Below, piece after piece: positions 1-12,676 of a stretch of DNA of 64,000 bases. Every line of letters begins with the position of its first letter. Within the stretch, counting starts at the first letter, position 1. The notes beneath the pieces were generated by a model. The model was given only the letters and a program-made list of their open reading frames with translations, was not told where the DNA came from and ran no database searches. The position numbers and the translations under genes are program-made. The DNA lies in NCBI RefSeq assembly GCF_022539665.2, contig NC_081338.1, positions 3,471,679 to 3,535,678 of the forward strand, given 5' to 3'. This DNA is from Daphnia carinata (lineage: Eukaryota > Arthropoda > Branchiopoda > Diplostraca > Daphniidae).

Positions 1-3000
1 TTTGTTTTTAAATTACAATCTTTAACAATAGCAACGGCAAGATCTCGGTGTTTTAGCATTTAATGGCTTCCTGAAAAAAATTTTTTTTCACCAAACGCAA
101 TTCAGCAGATTAGCTACTTTCTTTATGATTCCCATCTGAAGGGAAATAAATGTTAGGAAATTGAATAGAAAAAAAAATTATTTAATTTTGAAATAACGCG
201 ATTTTGTCTCACGAGAATCAAAACAGAACGACAATGCTGTCTGGCCAAAAAAAAAACAAACAAACAACACTTTGTCTGCTATTACGTAATAAAAATAAAA
301 GTGACAGTACAGTACGAACAGACGGTGGGAGATGTAGCAAACCACCAGACCGGTTGATTTTCGTGATTTTTTTCAGCTATAAGAAGCCGATTCCCGCACG
401 CCTCCCATCCGGCGAAGTTTTTTTTACCTCCCGCATGTAAGTCTTTTTTTCTTTTTGTTTATCTGTGATGGGAACATTCAGATCGCACTGTTACTTTTTT
501 CCCTCTCGATTTTTATTTGAATTCCACGAATTAAGAAAATGAAAAGCCCGTAACGGCCTTTTTTTCGAAACAAACAAGGACGGTGAACTCTCTAAACACT
601 TTGGGCTCACAGAAAGAGAATTACGTGCATGTATTTAGAGAGAGTGCTGGCATGCCGATCGGAACGTAGCGAGACATTATGATATGACTTGAGGGCAGAA
701 AGAGAAAGAAAGCTTATTTAGAATTCAACGACGAAAGAATCGAACGCAAATCGGACAGTGCGAACGATATAAGGGGACTAGTGACATCCCTTAACAAGAA
801 CTCGTTTCTCACGAAAAAGGGAAAACAAATGAATCAAACGACGATGATTTTTCATCAAATAGGTTGCCTACTTAAGCTGAGGGCACATAGTCTTTCTCCG
901 TCTCTATTTGCTTTTGTTTTGCTATAATCTATCCCAAGAAAAATTTCACTTTTGGTTTTCAACTCGATGATTTTTTTTTTGCTCGTAACTGTAGAATAGC
1001 GTGACACGCTGCGAGTCATTTATTCTCGTCAATCCTGATTGACGATCTGAAAATTTGTCTTTAAACGGAGACCCAACATTCCTGCGATTTTCCGCTAGTC
1101 TTTTCGGATTAACGAACATTGGAATCGTGACACTTGACCAGTAAAGCGATACATTGCTGGCCTGTCAGCAGGTGACGCGTGAGAGAGTGGAGAGAGTTAG
1201 TCGATATTCGGGGAGGTATCGGCCCTTTTTATCCCGCGACAGCTCGAAAAAAAAAATAAGCAGAAGGAAAAGGGGGGGGGGGGAATTGAGAAAAGAGGCA
1301 ACGACCGACTTTATACGAATGTCCCGCTGCCCAGAAGCAAACGTCGCGTGCTGGACTAACGTCTGGCCGGCCAACCCGAACCTTTAGCGGCTATCATTGG
1401 CGCATCTAATCACTTCTTTTTTATTTTGTCTTCCTGTTTTTCTTTTGTTTTTGATCTTAAATTGGGCCCATTACGCAACTGTTGACTGAGGAAATTAGCG
1501 ACGTGTCTCTATTACAATAGGTTCATACGGAGAGGTTAGTTTCTGTTGTTTTCGAACATTACGGGAAGAATTAGAAATAAAAAAAAAAAATCCGATGGAA
1601 AGCCACAGTAACAGCAATCAACGTAACTATGTCTTTTGCCAGTCTCCGTCCGGCCTCAGCTGGCCCTGTGTGGTGCCGGCTATTTTCTCACGCGGAACCG
1701 TGATGATACGAGCAACTAGTTGGTGAACAAGTTGCTACTTACACACATGCCTTTTTTCCGGCACCACGACAAATTCTTTTTTTTTTTGATTGATGGCCTC
1801 AAGAAAATACGCTGGAAATAATGGGCCGGTCACTCACCTCGATTATACTTCACCTTTATGAAGTAGCCTACATCTCTGTATTTTTGGGCGTGATAGAGAG
1901 GGTTTCACAATGTACGAAACATTAACGCAGGGACGTCAATTAAAGAGGAGCCCTTTAACTATGATTGTAACCCGAGTTTCTTTTTCATGGTATCTTATCC
2001 ACATAATGTAAGGACAGCTTGACTTACCTTTCGTGTTTTAAATGTTCACTTTGGTGGTCTTAATGGCCCGATTTTTCTAACGGTGTTCAAGTGACAACTA
2101 CCTCGTTATGGACTGAGGAATGTTCGGTACCAACAATCACTGGGTTCTTTTTTCCCCTTTTTTTCCCCGAAAAATGTGTTTGCTCAAGACAACTTCAAGA
2201 CTCGGGGGATGAGCTGAAACCAACTGGGACAACTGCGGGAGAAAGGACCTGGCTTTATAACGGAGCCTCGCGGAGCTAGGAAGCAGAGAGAGAGAGGGGG
2301 GAGAAAAAAAAAGAAACTCAAGCTCCTCCTACTTGCATTTCTTTTCCCCCTTGGCTTCATTTTCCGCTTTTTTTTTCCATCCGATTCAACCAGCTCCGTA
2401 TTTCTTACGTGTGTTCCCCATTTCCATTTTTCAAGCAAAACAAAAATTTACATTCTTTTTCTTATCGCCTCATTCTTACGAGCCGCCACTTCAAAGCAAG
2501 ATTGACTGCTGCCCTTTTTTTCTTCTTCTTCTTCGTCTTTTCAATGGCGGATCTGAGGTTTGTCAATTGTTTGGTGATTTCAAATGAAGCGTTTCATCCA
2601 TCTCTTTTTTTTTTTTGGGGGGGGGGGGGGGGGGGCTGTCCAAGCGGAACCAAGCGCCTATTTGTATCTATCCATACAAATAAATGTACACTGTACAGAG
2701 AACGAAGACGGGCAAAAACACGCACGGTATTTGAAATCCTTGGGTTTTCAGATTAGAGAAATTTCGATTGTACCCAGTTGCCCGGTTAAGAGAAAATGGA
2801 TATATTGGCAAGAACTCCGGAGTAAAAGATGGACACTGACGGAGAGTCTGAGCGCGGGGAAAAATAGCTGGAACAGGCGGGCGCATGCAGTTTGTTAACA
2901 GAGCGAAAGAATTTATTTTATTTGATGTCAAAATGAGGAAAAAAAAAGTAGAAAGTGAAATGAAAAGTACGGCTGGTTGGCGAACACCGATGTGAAGGGT

Positions 3001-6000
3001 AATAAACAGCTGTCCGTTTTCACACAAATGATCATATTCTTGCGTACGTATAAATAGACAGAAGGACATAGGACACACCTTGTAATGAACTGTATGCGCT
3101 ATTTATTTTTAACCTGGGATTCGATTGACAGTCGACCTTTCTTGTTTTTTCGCAAATGAATTGTGTCATTTTTAAGTGAAGCTATTTATCTTTTCTTCTA
3201 GTGTCATATACTTTATTCCACGAGGCTTACACCGAGAATGGCGAAACAAGGGCAGCAGTGAAAACGGTCGAGACGGCCGTTGTTACACAGGCAGTGGTAA
3301 AACATCTGTAGCAAAAGGAATATTATACAATAGTAAATCGAATGGCGCATGACGGCAGCAAAAGCTATAAACAGGTAAAAGCACGGTTGCAATTGTATGG
3401 AGGGAGAACACGTTGGGAACGTCCAACGCCCTAACCTCATTTCAAAAGAGCACAAAACGTCGCGCGCTCCCGTTTTTTTTTTTCCACCGCGTCCGCTACT
3501 ACTGATGCGCTGCCAATGATAATCGTCCGATAAATAAGGCACCGCAATTGAAAGTGAAAGTGAGCCATCCCCGTGTTATGCCGTCTGCAATGCGTTTCGC
3601 AATACAGAGACACTACCACTCGTTCCAAGACATCTAAAGATACCGGCGTTTTTGTTTCAAACATATTTTTTTTTAGCAGTCTGATGCAATATCGTTTGAT
3701 TCAAAAGCCGATATGCAATGTGCCGAGCTATATCTGAATCATGCAAATACGAGAGATTGCGCGTGCATAATATTAAGTCGTAATTCAAATCAGGTGGCTT
3801 ATTATAGATTGACCATTCTGTTTAGGAAATAGGCGTTGCTGTAATGTAGTTGCAGTTAAAGCGGACCGGTGGCGACCTGTTAAAATCAATCGACAAGGTT
3901 CTATTTTTTTTTAACGGAGCGCTACAATGCATCAAGGGTAGTCACAATTGCGCATTATAATCAAAGTTGATTGCTACGCCCTGACCAGCTATATTAAAGC
4001 CTTCGTAGGATAATCGTAAAGGCTGTCTATAATGAACAACGAATGATTGCGTGATGTAGGGATACATGTGTCCTTACGTGTTCGAATCTTGATGGATGAA
4101 GTACGACATTGGTATAGAAAAGAAAAAAAACGTGTGTTCAAAATCTTTTCACGGTTTGGGCTACCCGACAACTTTCGCTTATAACGAACTTCACTGAACG
4201 TCGCTCACGCTCACGATTTGTTTACCAGTATACCGCCGAACAACTATAGGAGCCTTATACACTTCCGTTGTCCGCCCACACGTTTGTTTATTAAAAACTC
4301 TTTCCCATTAACGAGACAACTTGTTTTCAATTACAGGGACATTTCAATGAAAATAGTTCTTGAAATGAAAAGGGAAAGTAATTATTCTACTATTGATCAA
4401 AACAATAATTAATGTTGATTGGTACCAACTTTTCCTTTCTGTGCCTTGGAAAATAATAGCCAAACTAACGTGCCACTCGCCGGGACTCGCCCAAATCCAT
4501 TAAAAAAAAGAACGTGGTGAATTGCACGTTTGTGATTGTTCTCCTCAATTTTATTGACTAGTATTAGAACTCAATGTAATCGATTAAAATCTTTCATTTT
4601 TTTTTTTTAAATTCACTATCTCGTCAGCATTACAGATTCCATCGGAGCGATAATTCACCGATAAATAGGTGCGCTGATTTTGAGAGTGAAAGCGGAATCG
4701 TCTCTATGTACTTGGTATACTATTTATGGCGATGCCAGGAGCGATATGTACCGTATTCACGCGACATCGACAGCGAGGGAGTGGAGGGCATGGCATATAA
4801 TTCTATCCGGTTGTGCGGAGTATAATGATTGCAATGCTTCGTCATTGCGGCATTTCTCCTATTATGCATTTTCTCTTTTTTTTTTTTTCCTTCCTTTATG
4901 TTTAGTTAATTGTTACTGTTCAACTGTATCCGCGCTCACATATGTACCTCGTCTTTGCTCTTGGTGGTATATACCCGATTGTCCCACGATTTTTTCTTTT
5001 TTTTTTTTTGCCTTTCATTTTCAAACCGTTTCACTGGCGGAGTTACTTTCGCTATTTTCTCACCTTTACGACCTGCACGAATCTCTTAACTTGCATTCGC
5101 CCGATGACTCGGCCGTCCCCACGTCCAATGACCGAATCTCCGGTCTTTGTTTAAATGTTAAATGTATCTCTTTTCTTTTTTGTTGTGTTATTTAGGTTTT
5201 CATCGTTTCATACGACTGTCGCCTTCTTTTATTCGCCTAAAGTAAAAGTTGGCCATCGCGAGATATCGAGATATGCGCAGTTTTAAACGCTATGCAAGAT
5301 TCATCCCCTTGCGCATACGTTTTCGTGAAATTTCCTTCATTAGGAGGCTATACTATTGGAAAAGCTTTCAGATGCAGCTTCATAAAAGCTCAGCGGGATT
5401 GCGAAACGTGCGTTTAACGTGTCACGGTGGCTATACAATCCAAGTGTAATCACGATAGTAATCTCTGGGCCTGGCTTGAGACATTTGTTAGGTGTCAACA
5501 AAATGTGTTTTTGGATGGTTAAAGAAACAGCTTCGTTTTATAGTTCAAGAAAGAAAAAAATGAAGATAGTCGTGAGGGCTGGACGAAATCCTTGATCTCT
5601 GTCGCCGATTTGCATGTCGTCATACAAATGCGCAGTTGTATAAAACACGAATGATGACTAATTGCAACACGACGGCCTATTCGTAGTATCCTTCTTCCTC
5701 TTTTCATCGAGTTAATTAACGTACACGATACCGTATCAAGGACTTTCTCGCATTTTCCCGATTGCCTTCTGAAAAAGCGTTCCCGCGGCCTCAGACGACT
5801 GAACAATTCATAGCATTTCCGCAACAAATTCCGAGTGACTTTTCCTTTTAATGTCCTCTCCCCTGCTTTCAAACGGTGTTATTGTTTTTTCTTTGCTGCT
5901 ATCAGGGCGAATGGCGTAACGCGCACCCGAAATCCGATGCAAGTTCGATGATCGAACCAATTGCTGGATGCCGTTAGGATGTGCCTCGTCGATTCATCGG

Positions 6001-7039
6001 CATTCGAGAAATTAAAAATCCGGAGACAAATGTATGTGTAGATATACATAGCAAGCAATCCACCACTAATTCAGGTATCAACAAGACATAACAAGCTTAG
6101 AATAAAGAACTTATAGTAGAAGTAAAAGTATGGCGTAAAGGTCTGCATACAGGTGCAATGCAAACAAAGTCACCTTCTCACTTTCGTCATCCTTTCCCTG
6201 TAAAGTTTCAACCAAAAATTTACCTTAAAGATTTTAATAGCTCATTTATAAGTAATGGTAAAGGAATGACATGCTAATGTAGTGGGAATGGCGTTTGCGA
6301 AATTTTAATGGAAAAAAAAACAACACGACAAAATAGACACAAGGGTAACGAAGCTGTTGCTCTTCATAAATAGTGGTCACTTAGTTGGCAAATATAAAAA
6401 ATTATTTATCGCCATGTAAAAAAATATCCTTGGTCATATCTGAAGTCACCTTGGCACGATTACGTAAGAATTTTTTTTAGAGCAATCGCATGACAGTAAT
6501 GCAAACAAATGCGACCGCTGTTTGCCAGCTTCTATCGTTAAGCTGGAACCTTCGTACGGAAGGGAAGGTACTGTACATACCGTGGCTTAGACGTATACCA
6601 CAATAGTTGATATGTTTGCGTTATTTAATATCACGGGTGAGCTGTCGCGCGAAAGGGGTGGCTTCTGTCCCACTCCGTCACCTAGCAATACCTTCAAGTA
6701 AATATTGACGAACAAACATTTAGTTTTTATTTTATTTTTGCGTGTGGATTAGGTTTTAGCGTGCGCTACTTTCCAAGCCGTTGACGGTTGGGTAAGAGAC
6801 CCGGTATAGGTAAACACAATTGGCATCGGTCAGCGTGTATATTACAGTTTTGATGTGCTGGTCGCACTTGTTTGTACTAAATATGATAATTATCCTTGGC
6901 TGGACAGGGCTGTAACGCATAAAGCTTAAATCCGACTCTCTATGGAAAGTCATAAAACCTATTGGAAACAAAATTCTTATTCACGAGACAAGTCAAGAAG
7001 ATAAAATATTTGTATTACGAGGCCTGTAAATATAAACCT
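1..7039. other. Long intergenic or intronic stretch, no supported gene
   Basis: I see no open frame with coding character and usable splice sites on either strand. The sequence is rich in A/T homopolymers and short G runs (for example at 1274-1284 and 2617-2635). The open frames present are short and low in complexity. It could be an intron or the upstream region of a gene lying to the left; the sequence alone does not decide. Confidence 0.6.
2605..2635. repeat. Adjacent homopolymers, T12 followed by G19
   Basis: Twelve T are followed directly by nineteen G. Long G runs of this kind are prone to slippage in replication and sequencing, so the exact length is uncertain. Confidence 0.95.
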
Positions 7040-7179
7040 ATGTGGTTTTGGCTGATTTAGACACACTTTATAAGGCTGTAACATGAAGTATAACAGTAGT
7101 AGTAACGCCATCAAAACAACTTAAGTTACGCATATTAAGCCCCAGAGATGGCGTTCAATTGAACGTATGGTTTTTTCGT

Positions 7180-7192
7180 CACTAGATGGCGC
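7180..7192 (+). promoter_or_regulatory. CTCF-like motif CACTAGATGGCGC
   Basis: The site matches the core published for Drosophila and vertebrate CTCF (CCASYAGRKGGC type). A related AGAGATGGCG lies 30 bp upstream. Mirror sites occur at 17596-17610 and, decayed, in the third repeat copy at 18655-18664. Binding is an inference. Confidence 0.4.
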
Positions 7193-8277
7193 GCATGTGA
7201 AACTTGTTAATGGAGGCCGCGAACTCTCTTCAAGAAGTATGGTTTCACCCGTCTCGTGGCAAGCAACAATTGTTTTAAGGCCGTAGTTTGTTTGCTAACT
7301 ACCCATTATTTTATTTGAATTTTCACGAATAATGGCAGTTGAAAGCTGGATGCCAAGAAAACGGTTGATTTGCGAATGGACTTTTCGAGAGTTGTGCGAA
7401 TAGGAGCAGTAAAAGATTCTACTAAAGAAGGTACATAATCTAATATTGATCAAGTAGAAAATGTTTAAAATAGCATGTCTTTGTCACAGAGAAATACTTA
7501 CAGTTTCAAAATGAGTGGATGCTGGTTTGTTAGTCAGTTGCTTTCTGCCATGGAAGAAAAAAAATTTGTTACAGCAAAACCTGTACGACCGCAACAGGAG
7601 AAACCAGGAATTCAGACAACATAGAAACAATCTTCCAACAAGGTAAACTGACTTTCTGCTATGCAATTTTCCAAAATTTTGATTCTGTTATTTTTTTGTC
7701 ATTGAAGTGTTATTTAGTTTAAAATTGTTTGCAACCTAGCCAATGTTCATGTGTTCAACTGTGTCAAAGGTAATCTATCATGCATTCACAAATTTGTTGA
7801 TTATCTGTTAGTAACATAGTGATCGCAAAACTTTAGCTCTCTGTGGAGTCTATTATTAAAATTTTTCATTTCAAGCTGCATGGTGTCTACTTGAATTGAT
7901 TAATGAATGCAAAATTTATTTCTCAGAATGCTCTTAGAATGTTATTTATTTTATTCAGTATGCTCCGGCATTTGTCATGTTTTGGAACACCAGGGTACTC
8001 ACAACAAATCTAGTGGAGCACTCCAAAAATTCCATTCAGTATGCTTCCCCAGTATGATGTCCACATATTCTGACTACTAAATCAGTATTTCCTTAAGGTA
8101 TTTTAGTGTTATGAATAACCTAACAATTTCAGTTTCCTGAAAGGGATTTGGGAAGCATGTTGGGCTCCTAAACATATCAGTTCATGAGTAGAAAAGTTTA
8201 ATATTGGTAACTAAAGATTGTAGGCTTAACGAATAATTTTCCACCTTATATAAAAAGATTTAAAATATTACATTATC

Positions 8278-8349
8278 GGCTCGATGGTCTAGGGGTATGA
8301 TTCTCGCTTTGGGTGCGAGAGGTCCCGGGTTCAAATCCCGGTCGAGCCC
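8278..8349 (+). tRNA. tRNA-Pro (anticodon UGG), left palindrome arm
   Basis: This is a 72-base cloverleaf with a seven-pair acceptor stem (GGCTCGA with TCGAGCC), a D arm containing the A-box, an anticodon stem CTCGC/GCGAG with loop TTTGGGT (anticodon TGG), and a T arm with the B-box GGTTCAAATCC. There is no intron. CCA is not encoded, as expected for a eukaryotic nuclear tRNA gene. A mirror copy lies in the right arm. Confidence 0.97.
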
Positions 8350-9282
8350 GGAAGTTTCTCTTGTTATAATATAACATTACCTCACTTTTGCAAAAGTGCT
8401 TTTTAAAGCTATGAATTAATTTTCCCTCGCATATTTGAATGACTTGAATCGCTATCGTATGTCAAATAGACTTTCGAAGACAAATATAACTTTCGACATA
8501 ATGGTAGAAAACTATGAACAAAATTGTTGTACGAACAATACTTTGGTTTCAATTATTTCAAAAACAGCTGATCTAACAAGAAAATGATTTGCATTTTCGG
8601 AATCAGCATTTTATTCTGAGTATTAAGGGTGGTTTTTTTTTATTAAATTCCAAGGAATGTCGTTTTTTACGGATTTTGACAAAAATGAGAAGGCTATATA
8701 GCCTTCCCACTTTTCATTTTTGGCAAAATTCTAGTTTTATTTAAAAATAAGTGATTCCAATTCAGATTTTGGCGAAAAGGACGAATATCAAATTATTTTT
8801 TTGCATTGGACTCATAGTTTTTTATATAAATGTAAAAAACAAAAGAACAAGATTGGGTACAGATATGGGCCACATTACTCGTCGCGTTCGTTGCGGACTT
8901 TTGGGAAACCCTCCTATGTCCTGTTCTAAGCTGACCTTTCTTCATGTTTACCATTGACAGATAGCTCGTTATTTATCACAAGTTTGAGAAACAAACGACA
9001 ATAAAGATTTAAAGTAGAAATACGTAACGGTTAGAGACAGTATATTGTGAACCTGAACTTATGAAGAAAACGTAAGTATTACTCACTCTTCTTCATGTTA
9101 TCTATGTATTCTCGGATTTTAGATGATAGTCTTTACATCACAAAAATTACATTTTAAATCCTTTGAGTTGATTAAACGTTTTAGTTGAACATATTAGAGA
9201 GCTAGGATAAGCTTCAGATTCGACCTACCTAATGAAAGGTACCAGTCCACTAAATGCCTTAATTCTCCGTTACCATTTGCGA

Positions 9283-9325
9283 CACTAGGTGGTGCTGGCA
9301 ACAGCCTTACACCAGGGGGCGATGG
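9283..9325 (+). promoter_or_regulatory. Pair of CTCF-like motifs, left arm
   Basis: CACTAGGTGGTG at 9283-9294 and CACCAGGGGGCGATGG at 9310-9325 lie 15 bp apart in the same orientation. The second is close to the classical CCACCAGGGGGCGC core. The mirror pair is at 15473-15515. Function as an insulator beside the tRNA gene is inferred. Confidence 0.45.
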
Positions 9326-11585
9326 TATTCCCATTCGACTTCCCTCTCTGACGGCGTGTGTTAAAGGTTAGGAGATCGTGTCGTCATATCAGGTAATATT
9401 ATTATTAAAGTTGTTGAAGTTCATTTATGCACTTAAATCTATATCTTGTTGGCTTATGTATACTCGCAAGAATTTACACACTGAAGTAAAAACGTAGATA
9501 TAAAGTCTCACGTGAAAGTAACTCAGCCACCAGACCTGCCACGCCGAACCAATTGAAACATCAAATACCATGCTCTGCACATGATTAAATAGGTTTTCCT
9601 AGTGCCAAGTCATATAATAGTAAATTGATTTTCAATTGAAACAGGTCATGTTTCATGTCTCATAGGTAAATCTGAAAACGGGGTGAACATCGGAAACAGC
9701 TACTCCCATATTTCCATTCAGGACCGTTAGTTGCAGGGTTTTCTCTACTGGTACATGCATCACATGTTACTAGATAAGTATTTGGTTTCAAACATAGTTG
9801 TGTGATTGTGATAGAATTTTCTGGTAACATTTTCTCATCTTGTCATAAGAGTTGTTCCCAAACAAATGACAAATGAGCATCTACGTAGATGCTCAAATGT
9901 GTTCCAGTAGATTTCTTCGCATTGTTGGAACACTATTTAACTAACCCCAGATAATTATTTTGCAAAACTTAATTAAATGAGCCAGTCTTTGATAGAAAAA
10001 CAACTGGAAGATTGATACATAATTTTGCTGCTTAACTAACTAGTAGCTGTAGGATGGTTGCTGCATATGCTAACATTAAATATCTGAAATTTTTTTTTGC
10101 CGTACTTCTGCATTTAGATAAATGTCTAGGTTCATTAATGATACTATTCCCTTTTTATCAATACCCAAATTGTGACGTAAATAAAGTGACAAATTGGCGA
10201 AGTTGATAAGGAAGGATAGTTATAAGCTTTCTTTTTCAATTGCTTCGATTCTTCAGTAATGCTCACACGGTGTGATTATTGCAAGAACATGTACGATATC
10301 AAACAATTGTATAACCGTGGCTAAAAATTTTGCGTTTGTTTGTCATTTGGGGCGGGGGATGGGCTAAACTGTTGATTTGAAAGGGTGAAGTGATTTTCCA
10401 TTCTGTAGGAAAAAAATTATGTAAGTCATCGCTTTTCATTCGGCTTCCGTTTATTGTTGAAGATTGAGTTAATCATAGGGACGTACATTTTATGGAGAAG
10501 GCATTTTTGTCACGGCGATTTTACAGTTTTTATAATCTTTAAGTATTTTTTGCCTTACTAATACTTTTTGACCAATTAGAGCACTAGGCGTTGGATCAAT
10601 TCATTTCCGGTATTCGTGGCGCTCAAAATGGCACGAGTTCCGCATAAAACATGGATTAGGTACTTTTCGGTTTTTTGTCTATCGATAAAGTATTTTTAAT
10701 GCTATTATTTTGCATTCACAGAATTTTAGCGGGGGATCAAGTCAAGTCTGGAAGTGTTACAGGATGGAAGAGTAAGCCTACAGTTGAAAAAACACTGAAA
10801 TTGCATTACCATTAAGATATGAGGTAAAGTAATAGAGTATGCAAATTGTCTAATGAGAAGTACCATCTTGTGTGAATGAATCCTGTGTAACAGCAATCCT
10901 TTATAGTTCTGTCACAGCTAGAAGCCTCAAATAATTCTGCTTCTCTTGCTAAAGAACAACTTGTCCTTTACATTCAGAGTGTTGGTGAAGCTGGGTACTT
11001 AAATGGCCCTAAAGATGTTTCACTTTGCTGGCATTGCAGTGATGAACATCATACATGGACTCTTTAGGTATGAAAGGAATGTTCTTGAAAAATTTTTGAA
11101 TTTATGATGTAGTATTTCTCCTCTTTTTTGCCAACCATGTCTAATTTACAAAAAAAAAATTTATCCAATAGGAAAGGATTTTCAGCATACTGGGAACACT
11201 ACTATTAACAATATAACATTCTACAGGTGCTATTTTATCATTCAAGAGCCTTATACAATGATTTTCATCTGCAATTTGTATGGCCTTTCCCAAGCTTCTG
11301 CCAGAAGTTGAATCTATGAGTCATGTAAGTCACATGAGCAACAATTGAGATGCTTAATGGTGTTGTTTTTCTTTCCTCAGTATAGGTTAATAGTAACATT
11401 GGATCTGAAAAGATTCTTGGTTGGGGCAAGACACTGAATAAATTGCAATGATTAGATGGATGACGTGATATTTCTATACTTCATTCGGATTCCCGAGACG
11501 GTATTTTATATTTAAAAAATTGAAGTGCATATCTGGGCTCCCTTCCTTTCCGTAGCCCCGTTTCCCCTTGACTCGTAATAAGCCC

Positions 11586-11858
11586 GTAGGGGGTCATGCC
11601 CCTACTGTACGGTATATATAAAAATAACATATACCGAGGTTTGGAGGGCTCTGGCCGGAAAGGGGACGTGGGGTGCCGCTTAGTCCGATGATGTGTTCAC
11701 GGAGGGCGATGTGGCTACCCACAAATCCGAACTAAAGGTTAATCGCTCCAGTAAAAATGTTCCAAATCTTCGGCTCTTCTTCCGGCTTCTCTTAGCCAAT
11801 CACCGGGTAATCTCCCCGGTGGGTCAACAAGGCAGTGTCTCCCCCTGCCTGGGTTGAC
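11586..11858 (+). other. GC-rich block with four consecutive hairpins (left arm)
   Basis: In an AT-rich setting this block holds four stem-loops in a row: 11586-11605 (GTAGGGG/CCCCTAC), 11611-11635 (GGTATAT/ATATACC), 11801-11821 (CACCGGG/CCCGGTG) and 11823-11858 (a long stem pairing GTCAACAAGGCAG with CTGCCTGGGTTGAC). The same block is mirrored at about 12,920-13,195. There is no open reading frame. It could be a structured RNA or the end of a non-autonomous transposon; I do not recognise a family. Confidence 0.45.
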
Positions 11859-11999
11859 GGCAACTTTTGAAAGGGCTATTATGCCTTTTTAAAGTTGCAA
11901 AAATAATTGTAATGTGCAGAGAATTGTCAATAAATTTTTTTTTACAAAATATTTTTTGCAAAATTTGTTCTTTCATTGTCTGTGTTAAATGTAATGTGT

Positions 12000-12020
12000 G
12001 AACACACATTACATTTATCA
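12000..12020. repeat. Short perfect palindrome around 12,001 (AATGTAATGTGTG arms)
   Basis: AATGTAATGTGTG, two A, then CACACATTACATT form a hairpin centred near 12,001. The mirror copy near 12,800 has TT in the loop, so it differs from the left copy only by orientation. Confidence 0.8.
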
Positions 12021-12122
12021 ACTATTTTTTTTTTTCTTTGCATTATTTGTTTTTGGAACCTTTGGTGGTAAGCATTGTTTCCATTGGTTTATAGTTTATC
12101 TGTAAGCATTCTATTATTATTT

Positions 12123-12177
12123 AGGGATCGAACCATGGATTCATTCCGCTTAGATGCTCTACCAATGAGCCATGAAT
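12123..12177 (-). repeat. tRNA-like sequence (SINE head) near palindrome centre
   Basis: Read on the minus strand it contains an A-box (TGGCTCATTGGTAGAGC) and a B-box (GGTTCGATCCC) about 25 bp apart, but no convincing full cloverleaf. It is the inverted partner of the element at 12617-12676. Confidence 0.55.
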
Positions 12178-12483
12178 CATATGATGTCAAGTAATTTTGG
12201 TATTTTTTCTAGTCACTTGTGGACTTGATTTAGACATTCAGCGTGCAATAAAACTGAAAAGCAATTCTGCCAACATACTATCTAAATTTTTATTATCGCA
12301 TATCGTTTATACACATCTACAGAGGTTTGAACCCAGGGTTTATCGCAGGTAAAGGCTATTCACAGAGTATATGTTTAACTTTCTATTGAAAGCAAAGAAA
12401 GATAAACATATAGCTTGTGAAAGACTGCGATAAACATCCTAGACGATAACATATGATATGCGATAATAAAATATTTAGATGTA

Positions 12484-12545
12484 TCTCTTGGCTCAATGTT
12501 AGAGCATCGGCGTTGCACGCTGAATGTCTGGGGATCGGTTCCCAT
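12484..12545 (+). repeat. tRNA-like sequence, degenerate, palindrome centre
   Basis: An A-box-like TTGGCTCAATGTTAGAGC is followed by a B-box-like GGATCGGTTCCC. This is a second, diverged tRNA-like unit inside the central spacer. Confidence 0.4.
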
Positions 12546-12616
12546 ACGAGTAAAACAAAATACAAAATTACTTCAAAAAATATCCAGATATTACACGTTG
12601 GTAGAGCATTGGCGAG

Positions 12617-12676
12617 CATTGGCTCATTGGTAGAGCATCGGCGCGGTATGCCGAACCTCCATGGTTCGATCCCTGG
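12617..12676 (+). repeat. tRNA-like sequence (SINE head) near palindrome centre
   Basis: The A-box TTGGCTCATTGGTAGAGC and B-box GGTTCGATCCC are intact, with an anticodon-arm-like region between them that does not fold well. It sits at the inner edge of the well-conserved right arm and mirrors 12123-12177. Confidence 0.55.

Noticed and set aside
8751-8957. 68-codon frame present in both palindrome arms
   Set aside because: Conserved only because the arms are near identical; composition and lack of splice or start context do not support a protein.
12000-12020. Short perfect palindrome as a transcription terminator
   Set aside because: This is a eukaryotic genome and no gene ends there; it is better seen as part of the inverted-repeat structure.
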